Shown piece after piece: positions 43,855 through 51,152 of a stretch of DNA of 64,000 nucleotides. The stretch is from the NCBI RefSeq assembly GCF_013283745.1, contig NZ_JABSTZ010000003.1, forward strand, positions 1 to 64,000, read 5' to 3'. Position 1 is the stretch's first letter. Each line of letters begins with the position of its first letter. Source of the DNA: Aeromicrobium stalagmiti (lineage in GTDB: Bacteria > Actinomycetota > Actinomycetes > Propionibacteriales > Nocardioidaceae). Under the pieces are notes generated by a model that saw nothing but the letters and a program-made list of their open reading frames with translations, did not search any database and was not told the DNA's origin. Position numbers and translations under genes: made by a program.

Positions 43855-43876
43855 CCTGAAACTGATCTGTGTTCAG

Positions 43877-43904
43877 GGGAATCTCATGTGTGTCATCTAC
43901 GTTG
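43877..43904 (+). promoter_or_regulatory. SigR/SigH-type promoter before rbpA
   Basis: GGGAAT (43877-43882), exactly 18 nt, then GTTG (43901-43904), the consensus for actinobacterial thiol-stress sigma factors. In Streptomyces rbpA is a known SigR target. Transcription would begin near 43911, about 25 bases before the start codon. Confidence 0.8.
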
Positions 43905-43935
43905 TCATAGGTAAGGCACTAGGAAGGGGACGCAC

Positions 43936-44328
43936 ATGGCTGAACGTGCATTGCGAGGTGCTCGGCTCGGGACACAGAGCTTCGAGGACGAGCGCGGCGT
44001 GGAGATGGCTCCCCGGCAGCAGGTCGAGTACGTCTGCCCGGACGGGCACACGTTCTCCGTGACCATGGCTGACGAGGCCGAGATCCCGTACGAGTGGGAA
44101 GACCCCAAGACCGGTCAGATCGGACAGCTGGCCGACGGCGTCAAGCCCGAGGGCAAGGCCGAGAAGCCTGTCCGCACCCACTGGGACATGCTGCTCGAGC
44201 GTCGATCCGTCGACGAGCTCGAGGAGATCCTGACGGAGCGGCTCGAGCTGCTCCGCGGTGGGGAGATCGGACCGCCACACCTTCACCGGCCCGCCAAGAA
44301 GAGCGCGGCCAAGAAGAAGAGCGCCTGA
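43936..44328 (+). CDS. rbpA: RNA polymerase-binding protein RbpA
   Basis: A 130-residue actinobacterial protein that binds RNA polymerase and the primary sigma factor and stabilises the open complex. The family opening MAERALRGARLGTQSFEDERG, the core YVCPDGHTFSVTMADEAEIP and the sigma-interacting ERRSVDELEEILTERLELLR are all present. A Lys/Ala tail ends the protein. ATG 43936 follows AAGGGG at 6 nt. A SigR-type promoter precedes it and a UUCG terminator follows, so it is monocistronic. Confidence 0.97.
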   Translation: MAERALRGARLGTQSFEDERGVEMAPRQQVEYVCPDGHTFSVTMADEAEIPYEWEDPKTGQIGQLADGVKPEGKAEKPVRTHWDMLLERRSVDELEEILTERLELLRGGEIGPPHLHRPAKKSAAKKKSA

Positions 44329-44353
44329 GGCTCACGCAGTCTCACGTGAAGAG

Positions 44354-44379
44354 AGACCCCGGCTTCGGCCGGGGTCTTT
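44354..44379 (+). terminator. Intrinsic terminator of rbpA
   Basis: A 9-bp perfect stem (44354-44362 with 44367-44375) closes a TTCG tetraloop and is followed by TTTT. Confidence 0.9.
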
Positions 44380-44394
44380 TGGCGTCCCGGGGTG

Positions 44395-45144
44395 CTACCG
44401 CGACAGGCTCAGCGCCGTGGAGCGACGCAGCGGCGGCGGCACCAGCCGGGCCAATCCCCAGACCGTGACGCGCCACAGGGCCTCCCGCACGATCGCGCCG
44501 CTCATCTTGGACTGCCCGCGCTCGCGCTCGACGAACGTGATGGGCACCTCGACCACCGACATGCCGGCCGCCACGACCCGCCGGGCCATGTCGATCTGGA
44601 AGCAGTAGCCCTGCGACGCGACCTCGGCGAGCGGCAGCTGCTCGAGGGTCTCGCGCCGGAACGCCCGGAAACCGCCGGTGGCGTCGTGCACGGGGATGCC
44701 GAGCATCAGGCGGGCGTAGAAGGTGCCGCCCCGCGAGATCAGACGACGGTGCCACGGCCAGTTGACAACGCCGCCGCCGGGGACCCAGCGTGATCCGAGC
44801 ACCAGGTCGGCGCCCGCCTCGCTGGCGGCGAGGATCTGGACGAGGTCCTCCGGCCGGTGGGACCCGTCGGCGTCCATCTCGAGCAGGACGTCGTAGCCAC
44901 GCTCGAGACCCCAGGCGAACCCGGCGCGATAGGCCGAGCCGAGGCCCTGCTTGGAGGTGCGGTGCAGGACGTGGATCCGGGGATCGTCGTGCGCGAGGCG
45001 GTCGGCGATCCCGCCCGTCCCGTCAGGAGAGCCGTCGTCGGCCACCAGCACGTCGACACCGGGCTGCTGCGCGTGGATGCGGTCGAGGATGATCTCGAGG
45101 TTGCTCGCCTCGTTGTAGGTCGGAACGATGATGAGAGCTCTCAT
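44395..45144 (-). CDS. ppm1: Polyprenol monophosphomannose synthase (GT2)
   Basis: A 249-residue family 2 glycosyltransferase that moves mannose from GDP-mannose to polyprenyl phosphate, providing the donor for lipoglycans and protein O-mannosylation. Visible motifs are IIVPTYNEASNLEIILDRI, VLVADDGSPDGTGGIADRL and LLEMDADGSHRPED, with the acceptor-side RERGQSKMSG. Its start overlaps the lnt stop (ATGA); in M. tuberculosis the two are one fused protein, Ppm1. Confidence 0.92.
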   Translation of the reverse strand: MRALIIVPTYNEASNLEIILDRIHAQQPGVDVLVADDGSPDGTGGIADRLAHDDPRIHVLHRTSKQGLGSAYRAGFAWGLERGYDVLLEMDADGSHRPEDLVQILAASEAGADLVLGSRWVPGGGVVNWPWHRRLISRGGTFYARLMLGIPVHDATGGFRAFRRETLEQLPLAEVASQGYCFQIDMARRVVAAGMSVVEVPITFVERERGQSKMSGAIVREALWRVTVWGLARLVPPPLRRSTALSLSR

Positions 45145-46649
45145 GGCGTCTCGACCTCCTTGCGTCGTCGTGTGCCGAACCACCATGCTCCCACCCCGAG
45201 GGCCACGAGCACCCACTCCAGGTAGCGGCCGATCACGAGCGCCGGCGTCGTGCCCGACGCCAGGGTGACCTGGGCGCTGATCGTGGCCGGCTCGTGCATC
45301 GGTGCCCGGTCGACGCTGCGCCCCGACGGGTCGACCACGCCGCTGATGCCGTTGGTCGACGGCACCACGACCCACCGGCCGGTCTCGATGGCGCGCAGGC
45401 GCGAGATGTCCCACTGCTGCTCGGGCTGCGACGTGCCGGTGAAGGCCGCGTTGCTGGTCTGCACGACCATCATCTGCGCTCCCCCGTCGACCGCGCGTCG
45501 GGTGACGCTGTCGTAGGCGATGTCGTAGCAGATCGTGTCGCCGATCAGGGTGTTGCCGATCGTCATCGCGCCGGGCTGGTCGCCGGCCAGCATGTCGCGC
45601 GGGATGTCGCGGGCGAGGCGGTTGACGATGAGGCCGGCCTGCTTGCGGAACGGGACGTACTCGCCGAACGGGACGGGCTTGAGCTTGTCGTAGCGGTCGC
45701 CCGGCCCGTCGGCGGTCCAGACGACCCCGGAGTTGCGCGCCGTGTCGACCGTCGGGCCGTCGAAGATGCCACCCACGAGGATGGGCGCCCCGAGACGGGC
45801 TGACAGCGACTCGATCTGGGTTCGGATCGTCTCGTCGTTGTACGGATCGATGTCGGTCGCGTTCTCGGGCCACAGCACCATGTCGGGCTGCGGCGCGCTG
45901 CCGTCCTCGATCGCCGCGGCGAGACGCTCGGTCTCGGCGACGTGCAGCTGCATGATCTCGCCGCGGGGCCAGGTGAGGAACACCCCGGGGACGTCACCCT
46001 GGACCAGTGCCACCTGCCGCGTGCCGTCAGCCCCTGCGATGCCGGTCGGCAGCACGACGCCGATGCCGGCGAGGACGACGATGCCACCGGCAGCGACGAG
46101 CCTGACCCGTGAGGCCGTTCCGGTGACCACGACGACGAGCAGGGCGGCGACGAGGAACAGCACGGCGCTCGTGCCGGGCATCGCCACGAGGCGCGCGTAG
46201 GACGAGAACGGGGTGTCGATCGACGTGTGCGCCAGACGTCCCCACGGGAAGCCCGTGAACGGGAACCGGCCGCGGGCCCACTCCCCTGCGACCCAGACGC
46301 CGGCGCCCCAGAGAGGCCACGCCGTCAGACGGGTCGCTGCCCGCAGCGCCAGCATGATCGGCACGAAGAACAACGTCTCGGCGATCACCAGGCCGACGTA
46401 GGCCCCCTGGCTGACCGCGTTCATCCACCAGATCAGCGGGCCCATGAATCCGAGGCCGTACAGCAGGCCGGTGACCGCCACGGTGCGCTTGCGGGCGCCG
46501 TCGAGGGACCGGGCGAGCCAGATGAGCCCGGCCACGCCCACGACCATCGCGAACGGCAGCGCCACCGGGTCGAAGCTGAGGGACGACAGCACGCCCAGTG
46601 CAGCAGCGGCGGGCCAGGCGACCTTCCACCCGATGCGGGGTCGTGTCAC
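45141..46649 (-). CDS. lnt: Apolipoprotein N-acyltransferase
   Basis: A 502-residue membrane enzyme adding the third acyl chain to lipoproteins. Several N-terminal helices are followed by a nitrilase domain whose Glu-Lys-Cys triad lies in MVLWPENATDIDP, LKPVPFGEYVPFR and GDTICYDIAYDS. GTG 46649 overlaps the downstream stop of the M24 gene by 4 bases. The gene sits between ppm1 and an M24 peptidase in one tight operon, and the window has three predicted lipoprotein substrates. Confidence 0.93.
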   Translation of the reverse strand: MTRPRIGWKVAWPAAAALGVLSSLSFDPVALPFAMVVGVAGLIWLARSLDGARKRTVAVTGLLYGLGFMGPLIWWMNAVSQGAYVGLVIAETLFFVPIMLALRAATRLTAWPLWGAGVWVAGEWARGRFPFTGFPWGRLAHTSIDTPFSSYARLVAMPGTSAVLFLVAALLVVVVTGTASRVRLVAAGGIVVLAGIGVVLPTGIAGADGTRQVALVQGDVPGVFLTWPRGEIMQLHVAETERLAAAIEDGSAPQPDMVLWPENATDIDPYNDETIRTQIESLSARLGAPILVGGIFDGPTVDTARNSGVVWTADGPGDRYDKLKPVPFGEYVPFRKQAGLIVNRLARDIPRDMLAGDQPGAMTIGNTLIGDTICYDIAYDSVTRRAVDGGAQMMVVQTSNAAFTGTSQPEQQWDISRLRAIETGRWVVVPSTNGISGVVDPSGRSVDRAPMHEPATISAQVTLASGTTPALVIGRYLEWVLVALGVGAWWFGTRRRKEVETP

Positions 46650-47725
46650 AGGGCGACGAGCCCGCGCGGGGTGTTGTTGAGCACCTCGAGCCCGTCGGCG
46701 GTGCAGACGGCGATGTCCTCGATCCGCGCGCCGAACTGCCCGTCGAAGTAGAGGCCGGGCTCGATCGAGAACGCCATGCCCTCCTCGATCACCAGGTCGT
46801 TGCCCTCGACGATGTAGGGCTCCTCGTGGGTCTCCTGACCGATGCCGTGACCGGTGCGGTGGATGAAGAGGTCGCCGTAGCCGGCGTCGGCGATGATCTG
46901 GCGGCCGATCAGGTCGATCGACTCCGCGGTCACACCGGGCCGGGCATGCTCGCGCTGGGCCTGCTGGGCCGCCTCGAGCACCGCGTACGCCTCGACGTAC
47001 GCGGCGGGTGCGGTGCCACCGGCCAGGTAGTTGCGGGTGGAGTCGGAGCAGTAGCCGGACGGCATGGTGCCGCCGATGTCGACGACGACCGGGTCACCCA
47101 CCTCGATGACGCGGTCGGAGACCTCGTGGTGCGGCGACGCGCCGTTGGGGCCCGAGCCGACGATGACGAAGTCCACGGTCACGTGCCCCTCGTCGATGAT
47201 GGCGCGCGCGATGTCGGCCCCCACCTCGCGCTCGGTGCGACCTGGACGCAGCCACTCGGCCATGCGGGAGTGCACCCGGTCGATCGCGAGGCCCGCCTCG
47301 CGCAGCGCGGCAACCTCCGTGTCGTCCTTGCGGATGCGCAGCTCCTGCACCAGCGGGCCGGCGAGCACCTGACGGGCCGACGGCAGCGCCTCGCGCAGGG
47401 CGAAGACCCGCGAGGCCCACATGTGGTCGTCCACGCCGATCGTGGCGGCGTCGCCCACCAGGCTCGCCACGAGGTCGAAGGGGTTCTCGGTCTCCTGCCA
47501 CGACGCGATCGCGGTGTCGACGCCCGAGGCGACGGCCGCCTGCCGCTCCAGGTGAGGGACGACCAGGGTCGGCTCGCCCTGCGCGGGCAGGACCAGACAG
47601 GTCAGTCGCTCCAGCGGCAGGGCGACGTATCCCGTGAGATAGCGGAGGTCAGCCCCCGGGGTCACGAGCAGGGCGTCGATCCCCTGCGTTGCTGCCAGTT
47701 CCTGAGCCTTGCGCCACGTGTTCAC
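46646..47725 (-). CDS. M24-family metallopeptidase (Xaa-Pro aminopeptidase-like)
   Basis: A 359-residue peptidase of the creatinase-like fold. The N-terminal domain ends near residue 115. Metal ligands fall in VVDIGGTMPSGYCSDSTRNY (two Asp), HRTGHGIGQETHEEP (His), SIEPGLYF (Glu) and RIEDIAV (Glu). Cleavage of X-Pro bonds is expected. GTG 47725 follows TATCGT on the minus strand at about 7 nt, fitting a leaderless message. First gene of the ppm1/lnt operon. Confidence 0.9.
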   Translation of the reverse strand: MNTWRKAQELAATQGIDALLVTPGADLRYLTGYVALPLERLTCLVLPAQGEPTLVVPHLERQAAVASGVDTAIASWQETENPFDLVASLVGDAATIGVDDHMWASRVFALREALPSARQVLAGPLVQELRIRKDDTEVAALREAGLAIDRVHSRMAEWLRPGRTEREVGADIARAIIDEGHVTVDFVIVGSGPNGASPHHEVSDRVIEVGDPVVVDIGGTMPSGYCSDSTRNYLAGGTAPAAYVEAYAVLEAAQQAQREHARPGVTAESIDLIGRQIIADAGYGDLFIHRTGHGIGQETHEEPYIVEGNDLVIEEGMAFSIEPGLYFDGQFGARIEDIAVCTADGLEVLNNTPRGLVAL

Positions 47726-47822
47726 GTGACGACGATACCGGTGGCCCACACGCGTCAGGGCATGCCATATCGGCCGGACTGGCCTACTGTGAGGCGCACA
47801 CCACAACGACCGGGGGGTCAAC

Positions 47823-49367
47823 ATGCGCAAGACGCTGTACTCCGCAGCTGCTGTCGTCCTGACGAGCAGCCTCGCCATCGCCGTACCGGCGGACGCGAAG
47901 AGCAATCACCATCCCAAGGGCGTCGACACCAGTCGGCTCACCAAGGCGGTCACCGTCAACGGCCAGCTCACGACCTTGCGCCAGCTGCAGGTCATCGCCG
48001 ACCGCAACGACGGCAACCGCGCCTCGGGTCTGCCGGGCTACGACCAGTCGGCCAGCTACGTGGCGGCCCAGCTCAAGAAGGCCGGCTACAAGGTCACGAA
48101 GCAGACCTTCACCTTCCCCTTCAGCCGCGACCTCGAGCCGGCCACCTTGGCCCAGGTGACGCCCGAGGCCAAGGACATCGAGACCGAGGCGTTCGACTAC
48201 TCCGGCTCCGGTGACGTCACGGGAGCCGTGACGCCGATCAACGTCAGCATCCCGCCGGGCGACCCGGGCTCGACGCCGTCGGGCTGCGAGGCGTCCGACT
48301 TCCCGGCGGCGGGCTCCGAGCCGTCGGTGGCCCTGGTGCAGCGCGGACTCTGCAACTTCGGCGTCAAGGCCGCCAACGCCGAGGCCGCCGGCTACGACGC
48401 CGTCATCATCTTCAACGAGGGCCAGGAGGGACGCCAGGAGCTCCTGACCGGAACCCTCGGAGACCCGGTCGACATTCCCGTCGTCGGCATCTCGTACGAC
48501 GACGGTGTCGCGCTCAACGAGGCCGCCGGCGCGACCGTGCGGGTCACGACCAAGACCGAGGTCGACCTGAACCGCGAGACGACCAACGTCATCGCCGACC
48601 TGCCGCGCAAGACCAAGAACCCCGACCAGGTCGTCGTCGTGGGCGCGCACCTCGACAGCGTCGCTGCCGGTCCCGGCATCAACGACAACGGCACCGGCAC
48701 CGCCGGCGTCCTCGAGATCGCCAAGCAGTACGTCAAGACGGGCTATGCCAAGAAGGCCCAGCGTCCGGTGCGGTTCGCCTTCTGGGGAGCCGAGGAGAAG
48801 GGCCTGCTCGGCGCCTACCACTACGTCGAGAGCCTGACCGACGCCCAGCGGGCGAAGATCTACGCCAACCTCAACTTCGACATGATCGGCTCGCCCAACT
48901 TCGCGCGCTTCGTCTATGACGGCGACGGGTCGTCGGACGGCAACGCCGGTCCGGCCGGCTCGGCGGAGATCGAGAAGGTCTTCCTCGACTACTTCGGCAA
49001 GAAGAAGCTCTCGTCGGCGCCCACCTCGTTCGACGGTCGCTCCGACTACGGGCCGTTCATCGAGGTCGGCATCCCGGCCGGTGGTCTGTTCAGCGGCGCC
49101 GAGGGCATCAAGACGCCCGAGGAGGCCACGCTGTTCGGTGGCACGGCCGGCGCGGCGTACGACTCGTGCTACCACCAGGCGTGCGACGACATCACCAACC
49201 TGAGCACACGGTCGATCGACCAGCTCGGTGACGCTGCGGCTCACTCCGTGGCGGTGCTGGCACTGTCGAAGAAGGGTCTCTACGGCGACCAGAAGCGGTC
49301 CACGTCCGCATCGGCCGCCAAGAAGCTCGCCCAGAAGGCGAGCCACGGTCACGCGCTGACGCGCTGA
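47823..49367 (+). CDS. Secreted M28-family aminopeptidase with PA domain
   Basis: A 514-residue exported zinc peptidase. A signal peptide spans about residues 1-25 (MRKTLYSAAAVVLTSSLAIA, then VPADAKS). A protease-associated insert (VALVQRGLCNFGVKAANAEAAG) precedes the catalytic part: GAHLDSVAAGPGINDNGTG (His, Asp), FWGAEEKGLLG (Glu-Glu), NFDMIGS (Asp) and YHQACDD (His). It resembles Streptomyces aminopeptidases that remove N-terminal residues. A Lys/Ala-rich tail ends it. Confidence 0.92.
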   Translation: MRKTLYSAAAVVLTSSLAIAVPADAKSNHHPKGVDTSRLTKAVTVNGQLTTLRQLQVIADRNDGNRASGLPGYDQSASYVAAQLKKAGYKVTKQTFTFPFSRDLEPATLAQVTPEAKDIETEAFDYSGSGDVTGAVTPINVSIPPGDPGSTPSGCEASDFPAAGSEPSVALVQRGLCNFGVKAANAEAAGYDAVIIFNEGQEGRQELLTGTLGDPVDIPVVGISYDDGVALNEAAGATVRVTTKTEVDLNRETTNVIADLPRKTKNPDQVVVVGAHLDSVAAGPGINDNGTGTAGVLEIAKQYVKTGYAKKAQRPVRFAFWGAEEKGLLGAYHYVESLTDAQRAKIYANLNFDMIGSPNFARFVYDGDGSSDGNAGPAGSAEIEKVFLDYFGKKKLSSAPTSFDGRSDYGPFIEVGIPAGGLFSGAEGIKTPEEATLFGGTAGAAYDSCYHQACDDITNLSTRSIDQLGDAAAHSVAVLALSKKGLYGDQKRSTSASAAKKLAQKASHGHALTR

Positions 49368-49411
49368 TCCACGCAACCCCGCGACCGTGGGGCATGTCCT
49401 AGAGTCAGACT

Positions 49412-50332
49412 GTGTCTCCTCAAGGCGTGCCCCACGGTCGACTTCTGCTGCTCGACAGCGCGAGCCTGTACTTCCGGGCGTTCTTCGGCATCCCCAAGAC
49501 GCTCACGGCTCCTGACGGCACGGCCGTCAACGCCCTGCGCGGCATCCTCGACTTCACGTCGTCGCTGACGACGCAGTACTCCCCCGAGGCCGTCGTGGCC
49601 TGCTGGGACGACGACTGGCGGCCGCAGTGGCGTGTCGACCTGCTCGACACCTACAAGACCCAGCGGCTCGACGCCGCGGGCGAGGAGGCTGACACGACCG
49701 ACGGCCTCCTCGGCCCCCAGGTGCCGCTCATCGCGGAGGCCTTCGGCCTGCTCGGCATCCCGGTCGTCGGTGCTGCCGACGCCGAGGCCGACGACGTGAT
49801 CGGCACGCTGGCCGAGGCCTGGGACGGGCCCGTCGACGTCGTGACGGGAGATCGTGACCTGTTCCAGCTCGTGGACGACGCGCGCGACATCCGAGTGCTC
49901 TACGTCGCTAAGGGCGTGTCGAAGCACGACGTCGTCGACAACGACTGGATCCGCGCGAAGTACGGCATCGACGCCGCGGACTACGTCGACTTCGCGGTCA
50001 TGCGGGGTGATCCGTCCGACGGCCTTCCGGGCGTCGCCGGCATCGGCGACAAGACCGGCGCCGTGCTGCTCGAGGAGTTCGGCGACCTCGACGGCATCGC
50101 CGCGGCGGCCCGTGACGAGTCGTCGTCGATCAAGCCGCGGGTGCGGCAGTCCTTGCTCGACTCGGGCGACTACATCGCCGCCGCCCGCAAGGTCGTCGCG
50201 GTTCGGCGCGACGTCTGCGAGCTGCCCGACCTGTCCGGCACACCCGACACCGAGGCCTTCACGGCGTTCGGCGAGCGCTGGGGGCTCGGCGGCGTCACGG
50301 AGCGCGCCCTGAAGGCTCGCGACCTGCCCTGA
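49412..50332 (+). CDS. 5'-3' exonuclease (PolA-N-terminal-like)
   Basis: A 306-residue exonuclease of the flap-endonuclease fold. Acidic metal ligands occur in LLLLDSASLYFRAFFG, AEADDVIGTLAE and VVTGDRDLFQLVDD; the helix-hairpin region is GLPGVAGIGDKTGAVLLEEFG. It is like the N-terminal domain of DNA polymerase I but stands alone, so it may help in RNA primer removal or repair. TAGAGT at 49400-49405 stands 6 nt before GTG 49412, which suggests a leaderless message. Confidence 0.9.
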   Translation: MSPQGVPHGRLLLLDSASLYFRAFFGIPKTLTAPDGTAVNALRGILDFTSSLTTQYSPEAVVACWDDDWRPQWRVDLLDTYKTQRLDAAGEEADTTDGLLGPQVPLIAEAFGLLGIPVVGAADAEADDVIGTLAEAWDGPVDVVTGDRDLFQLVDDARDIRVLYVAKGVSKHDVVDNDWIRAKYGIDAADYVDFAVMRGDPSDGLPGVAGIGDKTGAVLLEEFGDLDGIAAAARDESSSIKPRVRQSLLDSGDYIAAARKVVAVRRDVCELPDLSGTPDTEAFTAFGERWGLGGVTERALKARDLP

Positions 50333-50370
50333 CCCATCGGTCGAGAGTCGGTCACTGACACCGGGCAGAC

Positions 50371-50402
50371 CTGGTGCTTGATTTCCGGTCATCAAGCACC
50401 AG
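50371..50402 (+). terminator. 12-bp hairpin downstream of the exonuclease gene
   Basis: CTGGTGCTTGAT (50371-50382) pairs perfectly with 50391-50402 across 8 bases. It starts 38 bases after the stop codon; the rest of the gap to 50497 holds nothing recognisable. Confidence 0.6.
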
Positions 50403-50497
50403 CTCGGATGGCGCGTCGTCGCCAGAAGCTCAATGGACGCGGGCTTGGCAGCAGACAACTTGAGGCGACGCGCCTTCACACGGGGCGGTCCTTCACG

Positions 50498-50869
50498 TCA
50501 GGAGACTGGCGACCCAATGCGAATCAAGTTTCCGCTTCGATCGACGACCGCGAACTCGCACATCTCATAGTCGGTGACCACAGGTGCCACGATCCGACTT
50601 CCGGTCGACCTGTCCGCGACGACACTGTCGACCCATGAGTCGTAGAGGCGCCGAGCATCAGCGACGTAGACGTAGCAGCTGGCCGCAGTGCGAAGCGGAT
50701 CAACACCAGGCTCGGCGTAGAAGTGAAGAATCACTGCACCTCGGCCAAGGATCAGGTAGTCCCACTCCTCGGGCGGCGCGCCGCGATTCTCGAAACCGAG
50801 TGCCTCGTAGAACGCCAAGGTCTCCAGCAGATCTCTGCTCGGCAGGATCGGCACAGCTAGCTCGTCCAC
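50498..50869 (-). CDS. Bleomycin-resistance/VOC family protein
   Basis: A 123-residue VOC protein of the bleomycin-binding type: VPILPSRDLLETLAFYEALGF, then YLILGRGAVILHFYAEPGVD, ending EFAVVDRSGNLIRIG. Such proteins sequester glycopeptide antibiotics, but a metabolic role is equally possible. GTG 50869 is the only start near the conserved first strand. Nothing nearby suggests an antibiotic cluster. Confidence 0.8.
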   Translation of the reverse strand: MDELAVPILPSRDLLETLAFYEALGFENRGAPPEEWDYLILGRGAVILHFYAEPGVDPLRTAASCYVYVADARRLYDSWVDSVVADRSTGSRIVAPVVTDYEMCEFAVVDRSGNLIRIGSPVS

Positions 50870-51017
50870 AGGGCGAGTCTAGGGGGAGAGCCGTGAGTAC
50901 CGTGGCGGTCCCGTGTTCTCGACCAAGGCACTGTGTGATCGAGGATCCACAGCCCTCAGGCTACGACGTCTCCGGGAGCACTGGGACTTCGCGGGCTTGC
51001 CTGCTCCGTCGCGCAAT

Positions 51018-51127
51018 GAATGAGGCATATGGGTAGTCCCCGCTACCGAAAACACTCATCGTCCGATGGGCCACCACGGATGATGAGGCCTTTGGGTAGC
51101 TCCAGCTGCCCAAAACCCTCATCATCC
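51018..51127. repeat. Two related hairpins in tandem
   Basis: Unit 2 has an 11-bp perfect arm (51078-51088 with 51117-51127) plus inner pairs TTTGGG (51091-51096) with CCCAAA (51109-51114) and AGC with GCT. Unit 1 (51018-51061) has the same layout and similar bases (ATGAGGC, GGGTAG, CTACC, CTCAT). Together they lie just after the helY stop and probably terminate it. The remainder of the 50870-51152 gap shows no gene. Confidence 0.6.
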
Positions 51128-51152
51128 GCGCAAGAACTGGCCGCCGCGGCCG

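Noticed and set aside
50506..51036. Plus-strand frames over the VOC gene and the gap before helY
   Set aside because: No family signature, no ribosome site, and one overlaps the VOC gene entirely; the gap is better described by its hairpins.
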